A stretch of 64,000 nt of DNA, taken from positions 1-64,000 of the forward strand of contig CATJTQ010000082.1 in NCBI GenBank assembly GCA_949743325.1, given 5' to 3'. The position numbers were made by a program, and so were the translations under genes. Below the pieces are notes generated by a model that was not told the origin of the DNA, searched no databases, and was given only the letters and a program-made list of their open reading frames with translations. Shown piece after piece: positions 19,276 through 28,350 of the stretch; within the stretch, counting starts at the first letter, position 1, and every line of letters begins with the position of its first letter. Source of the DNA: an uncultured Lachnospiraceae bacterium. GTDB taxonomy: Bacteria > Bacillota > Clostridia > Lachnospirales > Lachnospiraceae.

Positions 19276-19277
19276 AA

Positions 19278-19300
19278 AATTTTGTAAAATTTACAAAATT
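19278..19300 (+). terminator. AT-rich palindrome after spo0A
   Basis: AATTTTGTAAA and its inverse flank a single A directly after the spo0A stop. It is a weak candidate terminator because the stem is AT-rich and the loop is tight. Confidence 0.4.
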
Positions 19301-19304
19301 TAAC

Positions 19305-19333
19305 TTTAAAAGATACCGAATTTGCGTTATACT
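19305..19333 (+). promoter_or_regulatory. Candidate promoter for glgA
   Basis: TTTAAA (19305-19310), 17-bp spacer, TATACT (19328-19333). The -10 is good and the -35 weak. It lies 30 bases before the glgA start. Confidence 0.45.
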
Positions 19334-19363
19334 ATTAGATAATAAATGTTAGGAGGTATTTTT

Positions 19364-20806
19364 ATGAAGAAAGTGCTATATGTTGCATCAGAAGCGGTAC
19401 CCTTTATGAAAACAGGAGGGTTGGCAGATGTTGTTGGTTCATTGCCTAAGGAATTTGATAAAAAGAATTTCGATGTAAGAGTTGTGATACCTAAATATAT
19501 GTGCATGTATCAACAGTATAAAGATATGATGCAGCCTATTACAAATTTCTATATGACACTCGGATGGAGAAAACAGTATGTTGGTGTTCTTGAAGCAGAA
19601 ATTGATGGTATAAAATTTTATTTTATAGATAATGAGTATTATTTTGCAGGAGGAAGACCGTACGGAAATATTTATGAAGATGTTGAGAAGTTTGCATTTT
19701 TTTCAAAAGCAGCACTTTCAATTTTACCTTTAGTAGACTTTAGACCCGATATTATTCATTGTCATGACTGGCAGACCGGACTTATTCCTGTTTTTCTAAA
19801 AGAAAAATTTTCTCAAGGAGAATTTTATCAGGGTATAAAATCTGTTATGACAATTCATAACCTTAAATTTCAGGGTATATGGGATATGAAGACTATTAAG
19901 GATATAACAGGTATACATCCTTCATTTTTTTCGCAGGATAAGCTAGGATTTTATAATGATGCAAATTATTTAAAGGGCGGTATGACTTATGCAGATGCAA
20001 TTACAACTGTAAGCCCTACTTACGCTGAAGAGATAAAGACCCGTCAATATGGGGAGAATATGGAAGGGCTATTATGTGCAAGGGCAAACAGTCTGAGGGG
20101 TATTTTAAATGGAATAGATTATGATGAGTATAACCCGGAGACTGATAAGTTCTTGTTTAAAAATTATAATACAAAAAATTTCCGCAAAGAAAAACCAAAA
20201 AACAAAACTGATCTGCAGAAAGAACTTGGTCTTGAAGTTAATGATAAGAAGATGATGATAGGGATTGTTTCAAGACTTACTGATCAGAAAGGTATAGATT
20301 TAATTGCGTATATAATGGATGAACTTTGTCAGGATGATATACAGTTAGTTGTGCTAGGAACTGGAGAAGAGAGATATGAAAATATGTTCCGCCATTTTGA
20401 CTGGAAATATCAGAATAAAGTATCAGCAAATATTTATTATTCCGAGGCGATGTCTCATCGAGTATATGGTTCATGTGATGCATTTCTAATGCCGTCGCTA
20501 TTTGAACCTTGTGGTTTGAGCCAGCTAATGAGTCTTAGGTATGGAACGATTCCTATTGTGCGTGAAACTGGGGGATTAAAAGATACAGTTGAGCCATACA
20601 ATGAATATGAGGGGACAGGAACAGGCTTTAGTTTTAAAAACTATAATGCACATGAAATGTTTGGAATTATAAGATATGCTGAACATATATTCTATGACAA
20701 GAAAAGAGACTGGAATAAGTTGGTTGACCGTGCTATGGCAACTGATTTCTCATGGAAGAAATCTGCTGAGAAATATGCAGAAATGTATGATTGGCTAGTA
20801 CCATAG
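19364..20806 (+). CDS. glgA: Glycogen synthase (ADP-glucose)
   Basis: A 480-residue GT5 glycosyltransferase. The ADP-glucose-binding KTGGLADV is at about residues 14-21, the HDWQTG segment near 133, and the C-terminal Rossmann half contains PSLFEPCGLSQLMSLRYGTIPIVRETGGL. It extends alpha-1,4-glucan chains. AGGAGG at 19351 sets the ATG at 19364. Branching enzyme, phosphorylase and glgC are not nearby, so this copy is separate from a glycogen operon. It ends at a hairpin. Confidence 0.94.
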   Translation: MKKVLYVASEAVPFMKTGGLADVVGSLPKEFDKKNFDVRVVIPKYMCMYQQYKDMMQPITNFYMTLGWRKQYVGVLEAEIDGIKFYFIDNEYYFAGGRPYGNIYEDVEKFAFFSKAALSILPLVDFRPDIIHCHDWQTGLIPVFLKEKFSQGEFYQGIKSVMTIHNLKFQGIWDMKTIKDITGIHPSFFSQDKLGFYNDANYLKGGMTYADAITTVSPTYAEEIKTRQYGENMEGLLCARANSLRGILNGIDYDEYNPETDKFLFKNYNTKNFRKEKPKNKTDLQKELGLEVNDKKMMIGIVSRLTDQKGIDLIAYIMDELCQDDIQLVVLGTGEERYENMFRHFDWKYQNKVSANIYYSEAMSHRVYGSCDAFLMPSLFEPCGLSQLMSLRYGTIPIVRETGGLKDTVEPYNEYEGTGTGFSFKNYNAHEMFGIIRYAEHIFYDKKRDWNKLVDRAMATDFSWKKSAEKYAEMYDWLVP

Positions 20807-20834
20807 AAAAGGTTATTTAAATTTAAGAGTTTAT

Positions 20835-20880
20835 AATTAAGCAGGAGGTTGATCAGTTATGGTTAGCCTCCTGCTTAATT
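20835..20880 (+). terminator. Hairpin after glgA
   Basis: A perfect 14-bp inverted repeat (AATTAAGCAGGAGG at 20835-20848 and its inverse at 20867-20880). There is no T run after it; the A-T pairs at the stem base may serve instead. Confidence 0.6.
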
Positions 20881-20971
20881 GGAATGATAAATCTATAATA
20901 TTCAAATCTTTATAATGATATAAAATATTACATAAATTTTTATTAGTCATAAGACATGGAGGTTATAGAAA

Positions 20972-22372
20972 ATGAACAAAAGTGAGCAAAGTAGTAATCC
21001 ATTAGCACATGAGAGAATAGGCAGTCTCTTGTGGAAATTTGCAGTGCCAAGTATAGTAGCGATGCTTGTAAGTTCACTCTATAATATTGTTGACCAGTTT
21101 TTTATTGGGCAGAGAGTTGGTGAGCTTGGAAATGCAGCGACAAATATTTCTTTTCCGCTATCTATTTCGTGTGTTTCAATTGCTCTTCTTTTTGGAATTG
21201 GAGGAGCGTCCGCATTTAATATTTCAGTGGGACATGGTGAGTACAATCAAAAAGAGAAAGAAACGGCAGTATATTATATGGGAAATGCTGCAGTAATGCT
21301 TTTTATATGCGGTCTGATTTTATGTGTTGTATCTCAATTATTTTTAGAACCAATGCTTTATTTTTTCGGTTCTCCTGACGATGTTTTAGGATATGCAAAG
21401 GTTTATACAAGAATAGTTTCTTTCGGCTTTCCGTTCTTAATATTTGCAACTGGCGGAGGACATTTAATACGTGCCGACGGCAGACCGAAATTTACTATGA
21501 TATGTAATCTGGTAGGCGCTGTCATTAACACAATACTTGATGCATTATTTGTATTCGGTTTTAATTGGGGAATGTCAGGGGCTGCTTTGGCAACTGTAAT
21601 AGGACAAGTTGTTTCAGGAGTTATGGCAATGTGGCTTCTGGCACATTGTAAAACAGTAGAAATAACTAAAGAGCATTTAATAGTTAGAAAAAAATATGTT
21701 ATGAGAATTATATCTCTTGGAGCAGCGCCATGTATAAATCAGCTGGCTCTTATGGTTATTCAGATTGTAATGAATAAATCGCTTAAATATTATGGCGCTG
21801 TATCAGCTTATGGTGAGTCTGTTCCGCTTGCCTGTGCAGGAATTATTACTAAAGTAAATCAGGTCTATTTAGCATTTATTATTGGGATATCTCAAGGCCT
21901 GCAGCCTATAGTAAGCTTTAATTATGGAGCTAAGTATTTTAAAAGAGCAAGAGAAGGATATATAAAAGCATGTATTTGCGGTTTTGCTGTTTCTGCAGTA
22001 GCGTTCTTGCTGTTTCAATTTGCTCCAAGACAAATTATATCAATATTTGGTGATGGATCAGAGGAATATTATAAATTTGCAGTTAATTATTTTAGAATAT
22101 TTTTGTTTTTTACTTTTATTAACTTTTCTCAGAAAATTTCATCCAACTACTTTACTGCAATTGGAAAACCAAAGGGAGGAATTTTTTTATCGTTGACACA
22201 GCAGATAATGTTCCTGCTTCCGCTGATAATAATTTTGCCATTGTTTTTTGGAATAGACGGTATTATGTATGCTGGTCCAGCAGCAGATTTAATCTCAGCA
22301 GCAGTTGCTTTATTTATGGTGATGCATGAGCTTAACAAAAAAGAGTATAAAGAAAATGAGATTGTCAGATAA
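20972..22372 (+). CDS. MATE family multidrug efflux transporter
   Basis: A 466-residue inner-membrane protein with about twelve hydrophobic segments and the two-lobed MATE layout. The first segment runs LLWKFAVPSIVAMLVSSLYNIVDQFFIGQRVG, and QGLQPIVSFNYGA opens the second half. MATE proteins export cationic drugs by H+ or Na+ antiport. Substrate is unknown. It is a single gene between two hairpins with a GGAGG site before the ATG. Confidence 0.9.
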   Translation: MNKSEQSSNPLAHERIGSLLWKFAVPSIVAMLVSSLYNIVDQFFIGQRVGELGNAATNISFPLSISCVSIALLFGIGGASAFNISVGHGEYNQKEKETAVYYMGNAAVMLFICGLILCVVSQLFLEPMLYFFGSPDDVLGYAKVYTRIVSFGFPFLIFATGGGHLIRADGRPKFTMICNLVGAVINTILDALFVFGFNWGMSGAALATVIGQVVSGVMAMWLLAHCKTVEITKEHLIVRKKYVMRIISLGAAPCINQLALMVIQIVMNKSLKYYGAVSAYGESVPLACAGIITKVNQVYLAFIIGISQGLQPIVSFNYGAKYFKRAREGYIKACICGFAVSAVAFLLFQFAPRQIISIFGDGSEEYYKFAVNYFRIFLFFTFINFSQKISSNYFTAIGKPKGGIFLSLTQQIMFLLPLIIILPLFFGIDGIMYAGPAADLISAAVALFMVMHELNKKEYKENEIVR

Positions 22373-22388
22373 TTATATCTATAAACAA

Positions 22389-22423
22389 TATAATGATGTG
22401 ATAGTTAATATCGCATCATTATA
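22389..22423. terminator. Terminator after MATE gene
   Basis: TATAATGATGTGATA (22389-22403) pairs with TATCGCATCATTATA (22409-22423) around five bases, with one G-U pair. It lies between the MATE gene and the convergent regulator gene. Confidence 0.65.
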
Positions 22424-22483
22424 TTGAAAAATACAATTATTTATTGACAATACCGATATCAGGTAAGAAAATTAAGTTGTTAT

Positions 22484-23599
22484 TTAGATTGTTTCCTCTA
22501 TAAAAGAGAAACTTTTTTCTGTTACATTGAAAAAGTCATATTTTGCCAGGTCAAAGCAGTATAGTACATCAGGTGCAAATTCTCCGCATTCGCCTTCTTT
22601 AATCATGCGTACTGCTTCTTCAACAGCATATGGTGACTTGTAGACGCGCTCAGTAACAAGAGCATCATATACATCTGCAATTGATACAATTTGTGCACAT
22701 AAAGGTATTTCGTCACCTTTTAATCCATCAGGATAACCGTTACCATCATGTCTTTCATGATGGTGTCTGCATATATCATAACAATATTGGTAAAATGGGT
22801 TATCATCCTGATGGAATTTTTCTAAAATTTCGCATCCATAGATAGTATGGTTTTTGATTTCTTCATATTCATCATCCGAAAGTTTTCCAGGTTTTAGCAA
22901 AATATTGTCTGCTATAGCTATTTTACCGATATCATGAAGAGCAGAGGCATGTGTAATTAGAGAAGCCTGCTCTTCTGTAATACCGTATTGAGGAAAAAAT
23001 TCCATTAAATATTCTAATAATTTAGAAGTGAAATATTTAACCCGTTTTATATGGTCACCTGTTTCAAGACTTCTAAATTCAACGACTGAACTTAAAGCAT
23101 TGATTAAGAATTCATTAGTTTTTTGCAGCTTTTTTTTGCTTGACTTAAGTTCTTTGGTTCTTTTTTCGAGTTTTTCTTCGAGAGAAATACGATGTTCGAA
23201 GAGTTCGATAATATTTTTCGCGCGCCGCATAACAACTTTTGGAGCAAACGGTTTGTATATAATATCTGAAGCGCCATATTCATAAGCTTTTTCATCACTT
23301 TTTTCGGTTGCTTCGCCTGTGATCATAATTACGGGAATTGTATTTATGTATCCTTCTTTATTCATAAAGTCAAGAACATCAAGACCCGAGTTATTTGGCA
23401 TAATTAAATCAAGGAATATTAAACTCAGATTATCTTTATGCTCTATGATAGCTTCAATTGCTTCTGCACCGTCTTTTGCTTCAATAATATTATATTGTTC
23501 ATCAAAAATTATTTTAATAATATCACGGTTAATTTCAGCATCGTCTGCAATTAAAATAGTCTTAATCATTTCTGCACTGTTAATTTCTGTAGTACTCAT
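22484..23599 (-). CDS. Response regulator with HD-GYP c-di-GMP phosphodiesterase domain
   Basis: A 371-residue two-domain regulator. The receiver domain (about 13-130) has the acidic DDAEINRD, the phospho-acceptor Asp in LIFLDLIMPNNSG and Lys in YKPF. A coiled linker leads to an HD-GYP domain (about 170-355) with HDIGKIAI, HHERHDGNGYPDGL and the following DVYDALVTERVYK. It should break down cyclic di-GMP when phosphorylated, affecting motility or surface behaviour. No histidine kinase is adjacent. An AAGAAGGG site precedes the ATG. Confidence 0.88.
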   Translation of the reverse strand: MSTTEINSAEMIKTILIADDAEINRDIIKIIFDEQYNIIEAKDGAEAIEAIIEHKDNLSLIFLDLIMPNNSGLDVLDFMNKEGYINTIPVIMITGEATEKSDEKAYEYGASDIIYKPFAPKVVMRRAKNIIELFEHRISLEEKLEKRTKELKSSKKKLQKTNEFLINALSSVVEFRSLETGDHIKRVKYFTSKLLEYLMEFFPQYGITEEQASLITHASALHDIGKIAIADNILLKPGKLSDDEYEEIKNHTIYGCEILEKFHQDDNPFYQYCYDICRHHHERHDGNGYPDGLKGDEIPLCAQIVSIADVYDALVTERVYKSPYAVEEAVRMIKEGECGEFAPDVLYCFDLAKYDFFNVTEKSFSFIEETI

Positions 23600-23698
23600 A
23601 TCTGTATCCCTTCTTTATATTATCAATAGTGTAGTTATATTATATATGACAATATATAATAGTGCAACAATTAAAATATAAAATATATTCTTATATTT

Positions 23699-24175
23699 TT
23701 AGTGTGAATTTAATAATGCAATGGCAAGATTTAAATATGCTGCAAATGTCAACCAAATCAAATATGGGAGCTGATAAAAAGCAGCTTTTTTATCAAGTTC
23801 ATAAAATGCTAAAATCATTCTGAAAACAGTATACCATAACATTATTATTATTACAAAAGATATTTTGTAAGACTTAAAGTTAAAAAAGAAAATCGGCCAT
23901 ATAAAATTTAAAAATAATTGACAGATATATAAAAGCATGGCAGTTTTTTGTTCTCCATGTGAGGAGGGGGTAAGAATAATTTTTGCACTGCTTATTCCCA
24001 TTAAAATATATAGTATAGGCCAAATAATCATAAATACAAATGCCGGAGGAGAGAGAGGCGGTTTTATTAATTGATTGTAAATTATCATTTGTTTTGACGT
24101 TAAAATAAACGAGACAATACCAATTATTATAGGAATTGCAATCGATATAATGTAGGTCTGTTTTTTAGTGTTCAA
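23699..24175 (-). CDS. tspO: TspO/MBR family membrane protein
   Basis: A 158-residue protein with five transmembrane helices and TspO signatures (KPPLSPPAFVFMIIWPILYILMG, then FNFIWPIFFF-like WxxxF, and the C-terminal YLIWLTFAAYLNLAIALLN). TspO proteins bind porphyrins and sterol-like ligands; the bacterial role is often stress-linked. The start is TTG at 24175, inside the last codons of the deacetylase gene (11-bp overlap), so the two are probably co-translated. Confidence 0.85.
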   Translation of the reverse strand: MNTKKQTYIISIAIPIIIGIVSFILTSKQMIIYNQLIKPPLSPPAFVFMIIWPILYILMGISSAKIILTPSSHGEQKTAMLLYICQLFLNFIWPIFFFNFKSYKISFVIIIMLWYTVFRMILAFYELDKKAAFYQLPYLIWLTFAAYLNLAIALLNSH

Positions 24176-24980
24176 TTTTAAACTGTCTCCCCTCGTGATC
24201 CATCTTATAATCTACATTATATGATCCTTTATGAATAAGCTCTGGTATTGTGACAAACTCATAGCCGGCATTTTTTAAATTTGTTATTAATTTCTCGAGA
24301 GCTTCAGCGGTGTATTTTGCACCATTATGACAGAGAATAATGCTTCCATTGCCGAGATGCTTATGATTGCATACAGTGGAGATAATGGAGTCAACGCCGT
24401 AGTCTTTCCAGTCAAGCGAATCTACATCCCATTGAATGGCATAATATCCGCATGAATTTAATGTTTCTATAAGCGTATTATTATAATCGCCATATGGAGG
24501 CCTGAAAACCTGCATATCATATCCGGTAAGCTCTTTTACTTTTTCATGCACTGACATTATCTCTGTTTTACATTCTTCAGCAGAGATTTGTGACATTTGT
24601 TTGTGATTTTCACTGTGATTTCCGAGAGCATGCCCATCATTATAAATAGCCTTTACGTCGTCAGGGTAACTTTCTACCCATCCTCCTGTCATAAAAAAAG
24701 TGGCTTTTACGTTATTTTTTTTCAATATTTCCAGTATTTGGGGAGTATCCTCATTTCCCCATGCGGCATCAAATGATATGGCAATCTTCTTTTCTGGAGT
24801 ATCAACACAGTAAATTGGAAGTTTTTTGTCATTGGACGAGGTAGTACGCGCAGACGCCAGATTGTATGAAATTCCGAAAGATAGCAGTACAAAAAGCGCA
24901 AATAAACCGGTTAGCGACCATGCCCTGTTATCTTTCATCTTATGTAAGAGTGATAAATACATCTCTTTAATATTATTCAA
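24165..24980 (-). CDS. PdaB-like polysaccharide deacetylase
   Basis: A 271-residue NodB-domain protein anchored by an N-terminal membrane helix (about 18-40). The domain starts KKIAISFDAAWGNEDTP, and GNHSENH supplies the metal-binding histidines; later come FRPPYGDYNN and ILCHNG. The first motif is DAAW rather than the usual TFDDGP, as in sporulation PdaB proteins, so the catalytic base is altered. PdaB is needed for spore cortex or spore survival in Bacillus. The TTG start at 24980 is supported by AAGGAG nine bases away. It is upstream of and overlapping tspO. Confidence 0.8.
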   Translation of the reverse strand: MNNIKEMYLSLLHKMKDNRAWSLTGLFALFVLLSFGISYNLASARTTSSNDKKLPIYCVDTPEKKIAISFDAAWGNEDTPQILEILKKNNVKATFFMTGGWVESYPDDVKAIYNDGHALGNHSENHKQMSQISAEECKTEIMSVHEKVKELTGYDMQVFRPPYGDYNNTLIETLNSCGYYAIQWDVDSLDWKDYGVDSIISTVCNHKHLGNGSIILCHNGAKYTAEALEKLITNLKNAGYEFVTIPELIHKGSYNVDYKMDHEGRQFKIEH

Positions 24981-25138
24981 GGGATATGTCTCCTTGGGTT
25001 TTTATAAATATATATTAAAAATATATGTAAAGTATGTGTAGTATTATTATATTGATAAAACCTTATGTTATATTTATTTAAAATGTTAATACAAAAGGAA
25101 ATATTACAAAAATGTCATAAAAAAATGTCGAATATAAG

Positions 25139-25167
25139 TTGACAATATTTGTTAGTGGTGATATAAC
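25139..25167 (+). promoter_or_regulatory. Promoter of the phospholipid operon
   Basis: TTGACA (25139-25144), 17-bp spacer, TATAAC (25162-25167). A TGTCGAA heptamer, like a Spo0A box, lies just upstream at 25126-25132. A perfect palindrome overlaps the -10 and start site. Confidence 0.7.
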
Positions 25168-25191
25168 TGTATTAAATCATTTAATACAGTT
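25165..25191. promoter_or_regulatory. 27-bp perfect palindromic operator
   Basis: Arms of 13 bp (AACTGTATTAAAT and its inverse) around one C. It begins at the end of the -10 hexamer and covers the expected start site, the place where a repressor would block initiation. No T run follows, so it is unlikely to be a terminator. Confidence 0.65.
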
Positions 25192-25250
25192 TGCGTTAAT
25201 GATTATTATTTATATAAAAAATATGTGCACATAAAGAAAGAGAGGAATAT

Positions 25251-25937
25251 ATGCAAAAAAAATACCAAATATTACCTAAAATTATGTGGATACCATTATT
25301 TATTACAATTACATTTAACTGTATAGCTTATTATATTCCAAGACTTATTATGGCAGATAAAATTCACTATAATATTTCCAGCGCTATAGATGAACAAATT
25401 CCGTTTCTTCCCTGGACAATTATTATATATTGGGGCTGTTATTTATTCTGGATAGTTAATTATGTAATTGGCTGCCGGCAGAGTAAAGAGGAGGCATTTA
25501 GATTTATAAGCGCCGACCTTATAGCTAAGGTAGTATGTATGATATGTTTTTTAGTTATTCCTACAACAAATATAAGACCTGTTGTAGAAGGTCATTCCAT
25601 ATGGGATGAAGCTATGAGATTATTGTATAGAGTAGATGCAGCAGATAATCTGTTTCCTTCAATTCATTGTCTGACAAGCTGGTTTTCATTTATAGCTGTA
25701 AGGAAAAATGAAAAAATACCAAAATGGTATAAGTGTGCTTCTTTTTTTATAGCTGTAAGTATATGCATATCTACATTGACAACTAAACAACATGTGCTGC
25801 TTGATGTGTTTGCAGGGGTTGCGCTTGCAGAGGCCAGTTATCAATTTGTTGCTGAAAGTAAAATTTCAAAATATTATTGTTGTATAATATCAAAGATAAG
25901 TAATAAGATTGTAAGGAGGAGACTTCCTAGTGAATAA
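25251..25937 (+). CDS. PAP2 family phosphatase
   Basis: A 228-residue membrane phosphatase with about six hydrophobic segments. The three-part PAP2 signature is present in variant form: the first part near RPVVEGH, SLFPSIH-type FPSIHCLTSW near residue 140, and TTKQHVLLDVFAG near 185 with the catalytic His. Such enzymes remove phosphate from lipid phosphates such as phosphatidate, PGP or undecaprenyl diphosphate. Being first in an operon with pssA and psd points to phospholipid metabolism. It overlaps the next gene by 8 bp. Confidence 0.8.
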   Translation: MQKKYQILPKIMWIPLFITITFNCIAYYIPRLIMADKIHYNISSAIDEQIPFLPWTIIIYWGCYLFWIVNYVIGCRQSKEEAFRFISADLIAKVVCMICFLVIPTTNIRPVVEGHSIWDEAMRLLYRVDAADNLFPSIHCLTSWFSFIAVRKNEKIPKWYKCASFFIAVSICISTLTTKQHVLLDVFAGVALAEASYQFVAESKISKYYCCIISKISNKIVRRRLPSE

Positions 25938-26487
25938 GAAAATAAAAATATTAATTATTTCGGCGTTTATAATAATAGTTTTATTTTTTACTAAGCAGAT
26001 TATTGATCAAAAATTTGATTCAGTGGAAGCTTTTCAGGTATATATGGAAAATTTTGGAATAGCTGCTCCATTAGTACTTATTATTTTTCAGGCGCTTCAG
26101 GTTGTGGTGCCGATTTTGCCCGGATACCTTGGATGTGCAGCAGGAGCAGTTGCTTTTGGACCTATGACAGGTTTTTGGTGTAATTATATAGGTATTAGTG
26201 TAGGATCTATTATTTCATATTTTTTAGCTCGGAAGTATGGTATAGATATAGTGCTTGCTATGTTTCCTAAGAAACAATATGACAAGTGGAGCAGGCGCAT
26301 TGAGAAGAGCAGATCATATGATATATTTTTATTTATTGCAACACTGCTGCCATTGTTTCCTGATGATTTTTTATGTTATTTTTCAGGACTAATTAAAATG
26401 GACAGAAAAAAATTTATATGGATTATAATTTTAGGAAAACCATGGTGTATATTGGCATACAGTATTATATTTGGATTGATAAAATAA
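25930..26487 (+). CDS. VTT (TVP38/TMEM64, DedA-like) membrane protein
   Basis: A 185-residue membrane protein with the VTT domain. The core includes VVVPILPGYLGCAAGAVAFGPMTGFWCNYIG and later ATLLPLFPDDFLCYFSGL. VTT/DedA proteins are candidate lipid scramblases or flippases; members move phosphatidylethanolamine or undecaprenyl phosphate. Its place between a lipid phosphatase and the PE synthesis genes suits a lipid transporter. The start is GTG at 25930, overlapping the PAP2 gene, with AAGGAGGAG nearby. Confidence 0.82.
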   Translation: MNKKIKILIISAFIIIVLFFTKQIIDQKFDSVEAFQVYMENFGIAAPLVLIIFQALQVVVPILPGYLGCAAGAVAFGPMTGFWCNYIGISVGSIISYFLARKYGIDIVLAMFPKKQYDKWSRRIEKSRSYDIFLFIATLLPLFPDDFLCYFSGLIKMDRKKFIWIIILGKPWCILAYSIIFGLIK

Positions 26488-26504
26488 AGGAGAGTAGATA
26501 TGAG

Positions 26505-27146
26505 ATGAAGAAAAAATTAATAGGATACTATGATTATACAGTAATACTTACATATTGCGGAATGTTATTTGCTTTTTGTGGTATTATGCGTGAAATAGGA
26601 AGTGACTATTGGGGAGCAATAATCTTTCTGCTGTTGGCGGGAGTATGTGATATGTTTGATGGAACAGTTGCTGCTACTAAAAAAAGAGAGGACAGTGAAA
26701 AAAAATTTGGAATACAAATTGATTCTCTAAGTGATCTGATTAGTTTTGGTGTTCTTCCTAGTGTATTTGTGTATATGATTTCAGATAAAAGTATTTTTTC
26801 AGGAATGATTGCGGCGTTGTTTGTTCTATGTGCTCTTATACGTCTCGCATATTTTAATGTGCTTGAGGAGGAGAGACAGAAGGTTACTACAGAATGCAGA
26901 AAAAGTTATTTGGGTGTTCCGGTAACAACAATAGCAGTTATTTTACCTTTGATATGGCTTCTGTATGATTATAAATTGTTGAGAAATCGTATATGCTTTC
27001 CATTGCTGCTTGTTATAATGGGAGTGGGTTACCTTCTGCCAATAGAGATAAAAAAGCCTAAATTAATTGGAAAAATACTAATTGTTATTGTCGGATTATT
27101 TGAAGTTATAGGGATGATATTTTTTATGGGATGGGATGCGGTATGA
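26505..27146 (+). CDS. pssA: CDP-diacylglycerol--serine O-phosphatidyltransferase
   Basis: A 213-residue CDP-alcohol phosphatidyltransferase. The family signature D-G-x2-A-R-x8-G-x3-D-x3-D appears as DMFDGTVAATKKREDSEKKFGIQIDSLSD with Ala-Thr in place of Ala-Arg. Several membrane helices follow. It makes phosphatidylserine from CDP-diacylglycerol and serine. The frame is open upstream, but 26505 is the only plausible start, after AAGGAG and a tiny Met-Arg-stop. Its stop overlaps psd as ATGA. Confidence 0.85.
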   Translation: MKKKLIGYYDYTVILTYCGMLFAFCGIMREIGSDYWGAIIFLLLAGVCDMFDGTVAATKKREDSEKKFGIQIDSLSDLISFGVLPSVFVYMISDKSIFSGMIAALFVLCALIRLAYFNVLEEERQKVTTECRKSYLGVPVTTIAVILPLIWLLYDYKLLRNRICFPLLLVIMGVGYLLPIEIKKPKLIGKILIVIVGLFEVIGMIFFMGWDAV

Positions 27147-27973
27147 GAGAGACATTAATGCTTCGTTTTTTATATAAAACTGTTTTTGGAAGAATAATTT
27201 TAAAGATTTCTGTTAAGCCGGCAGTGTCAAAGGCTGCCGGCTGTTTTCTTTCTTCAGGAGTCTCAAAATGGATAATACCATTTTTTATACGAAAGAATAA
27301 AATTGATATGACAGGAGTAGAGATTCCTGAAGGCGGTTTTTCATCATTTAACGCATTTTTTACAAGGAAGAGAAGGACAGGTCTTGATAAGTCAAAAGAG
27401 AATTGTCTTATTAGCCCATGCGATGCTTTTTTGTCAGTGGAGAAAATAGAAGAGAATACGATATTTAATGTAAAAAATACAAAGTTTTCTTTGGAAGATT
27501 TACTAAAAGATAAAGGGCTGGCACAAAAATTTTATAATGGGACAGCTCTTATTTTCAGACTTACTCCTGAAAATTATCACAGGTATTGTTATCCGGCAGA
27601 TGGTAAGATTGTTCATATTAGAAAGGTAAAAGGGAAACTTCACTGTGTCAGACCAATTGCGCTTAGAACAGTTCCGGTATTTGCACAGAACAGCAGGGAG
27701 TATCAGGTGCTTAAAACAGATAATTTTGGATTTGTTATACAGATGGAGATCGGTGCGCTTCTTGTAGGAAAAATAACAAATTACAGACATTCATTAGAAG
27801 CAGCATATGTAAGCGCTGGTGAGGAAAAAGGGTATTTTGAATTTGGAGGGTCAACAATTATTTTGCTGGTGCAGAATGGAACAATTGAATTAAATAAAGA
27901 AGTGTACGCAAGAATGGATAATAATGGTGAGACAATAATTAAAATGGGCGATGCTGTAGCTTATAAAAAATAA
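27143..27973 (+). CDS. psd: Phosphatidylserine decarboxylase
   Basis: A 276-residue proenzyme that converts phosphatidylserine to phosphatidylethanolamine. The self-cleavage site is the GGST motif near residue 235 (EFGGSTIILLV), where the serine becomes the pyruvoyl group. FRLTPENYHRYCYPADG carries the conserved His, and YRHS another. The start at 27143 gives a four-base ATGA overlap with pssA. Together the operon makes PE, less usual in clostridia with PG/cardiolipin-rich membranes. Confidence 0.92.
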   Translation: MRETLMLRFLYKTVFGRIILKISVKPAVSKAAGCFLSSGVSKWIIPFFIRKNKIDMTGVEIPEGGFSSFNAFFTRKRRTGLDKSKENCLISPCDAFLSVEKIEENTIFNVKNTKFSLEDLLKDKGLAQKFYNGTALIFRLTPENYHRYCYPADGKIVHIRKVKGKLHCVRPIALRTVPVFAQNSREYQVLKTDNFGFVIQMEIGALLVGKITNYRHSLEAAYVSAGEEKGYFEFGGSTIILLVQNGTIELNKEVYARMDNNGETIIKMGDAVAYKK

Positions 27974-28016
27974 TATTTTAGAAATATTTTGTCTTAATCA
28001 GAAAGTAAAGATTTAA

Positions 28017-28285
28017 CAGTCAAATCTGGCATCAATTGCTGATGTTAATGCATAGGCAAATAAGCAGGTTGACAATTATGTGCAGTCATATTATGATAAT
28101 TTAAAGTTACCAGATAATGTACAAGTGGAAATCGAGAATGTTCAATATAAGAATACATATGTATAGATGAACAGGATAATATTTTCTATAAAGTTAAGTA
28201 CACTTTTGATGTTGTGATAAGTAATAGTGAAGATAATATTGAAGAGGTAGTTCTTGAGCAGTCCTTTAATATTATTATAAAATAA
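28017..28285 (+). pseudogene. Decayed gene fragment
   Basis: Coding-like sequence with no intact frame. One frame reads SNLASIADVNA, a TAG stop at 28053, then NKQVDNYVQSYYDNLKL and on to YKNTYV before a TAG at 28164. A minus-one shift near 28163 continues as IDEQDNIFYKVKYTFDV and ends at TAA 28283. The two pieces join smoothly into a beta-rich, extracellular-looking polypeptide. No start codon or ribosome-binding site is seen, and the family is not recognised. Confidence 0.55.
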
Positions 28286-28350
28286 AAGATTATAAATATG
28301 TCTGTTCTCATATATGTCAATATATATGTTTAAGTTTGGAGGAAAATATA

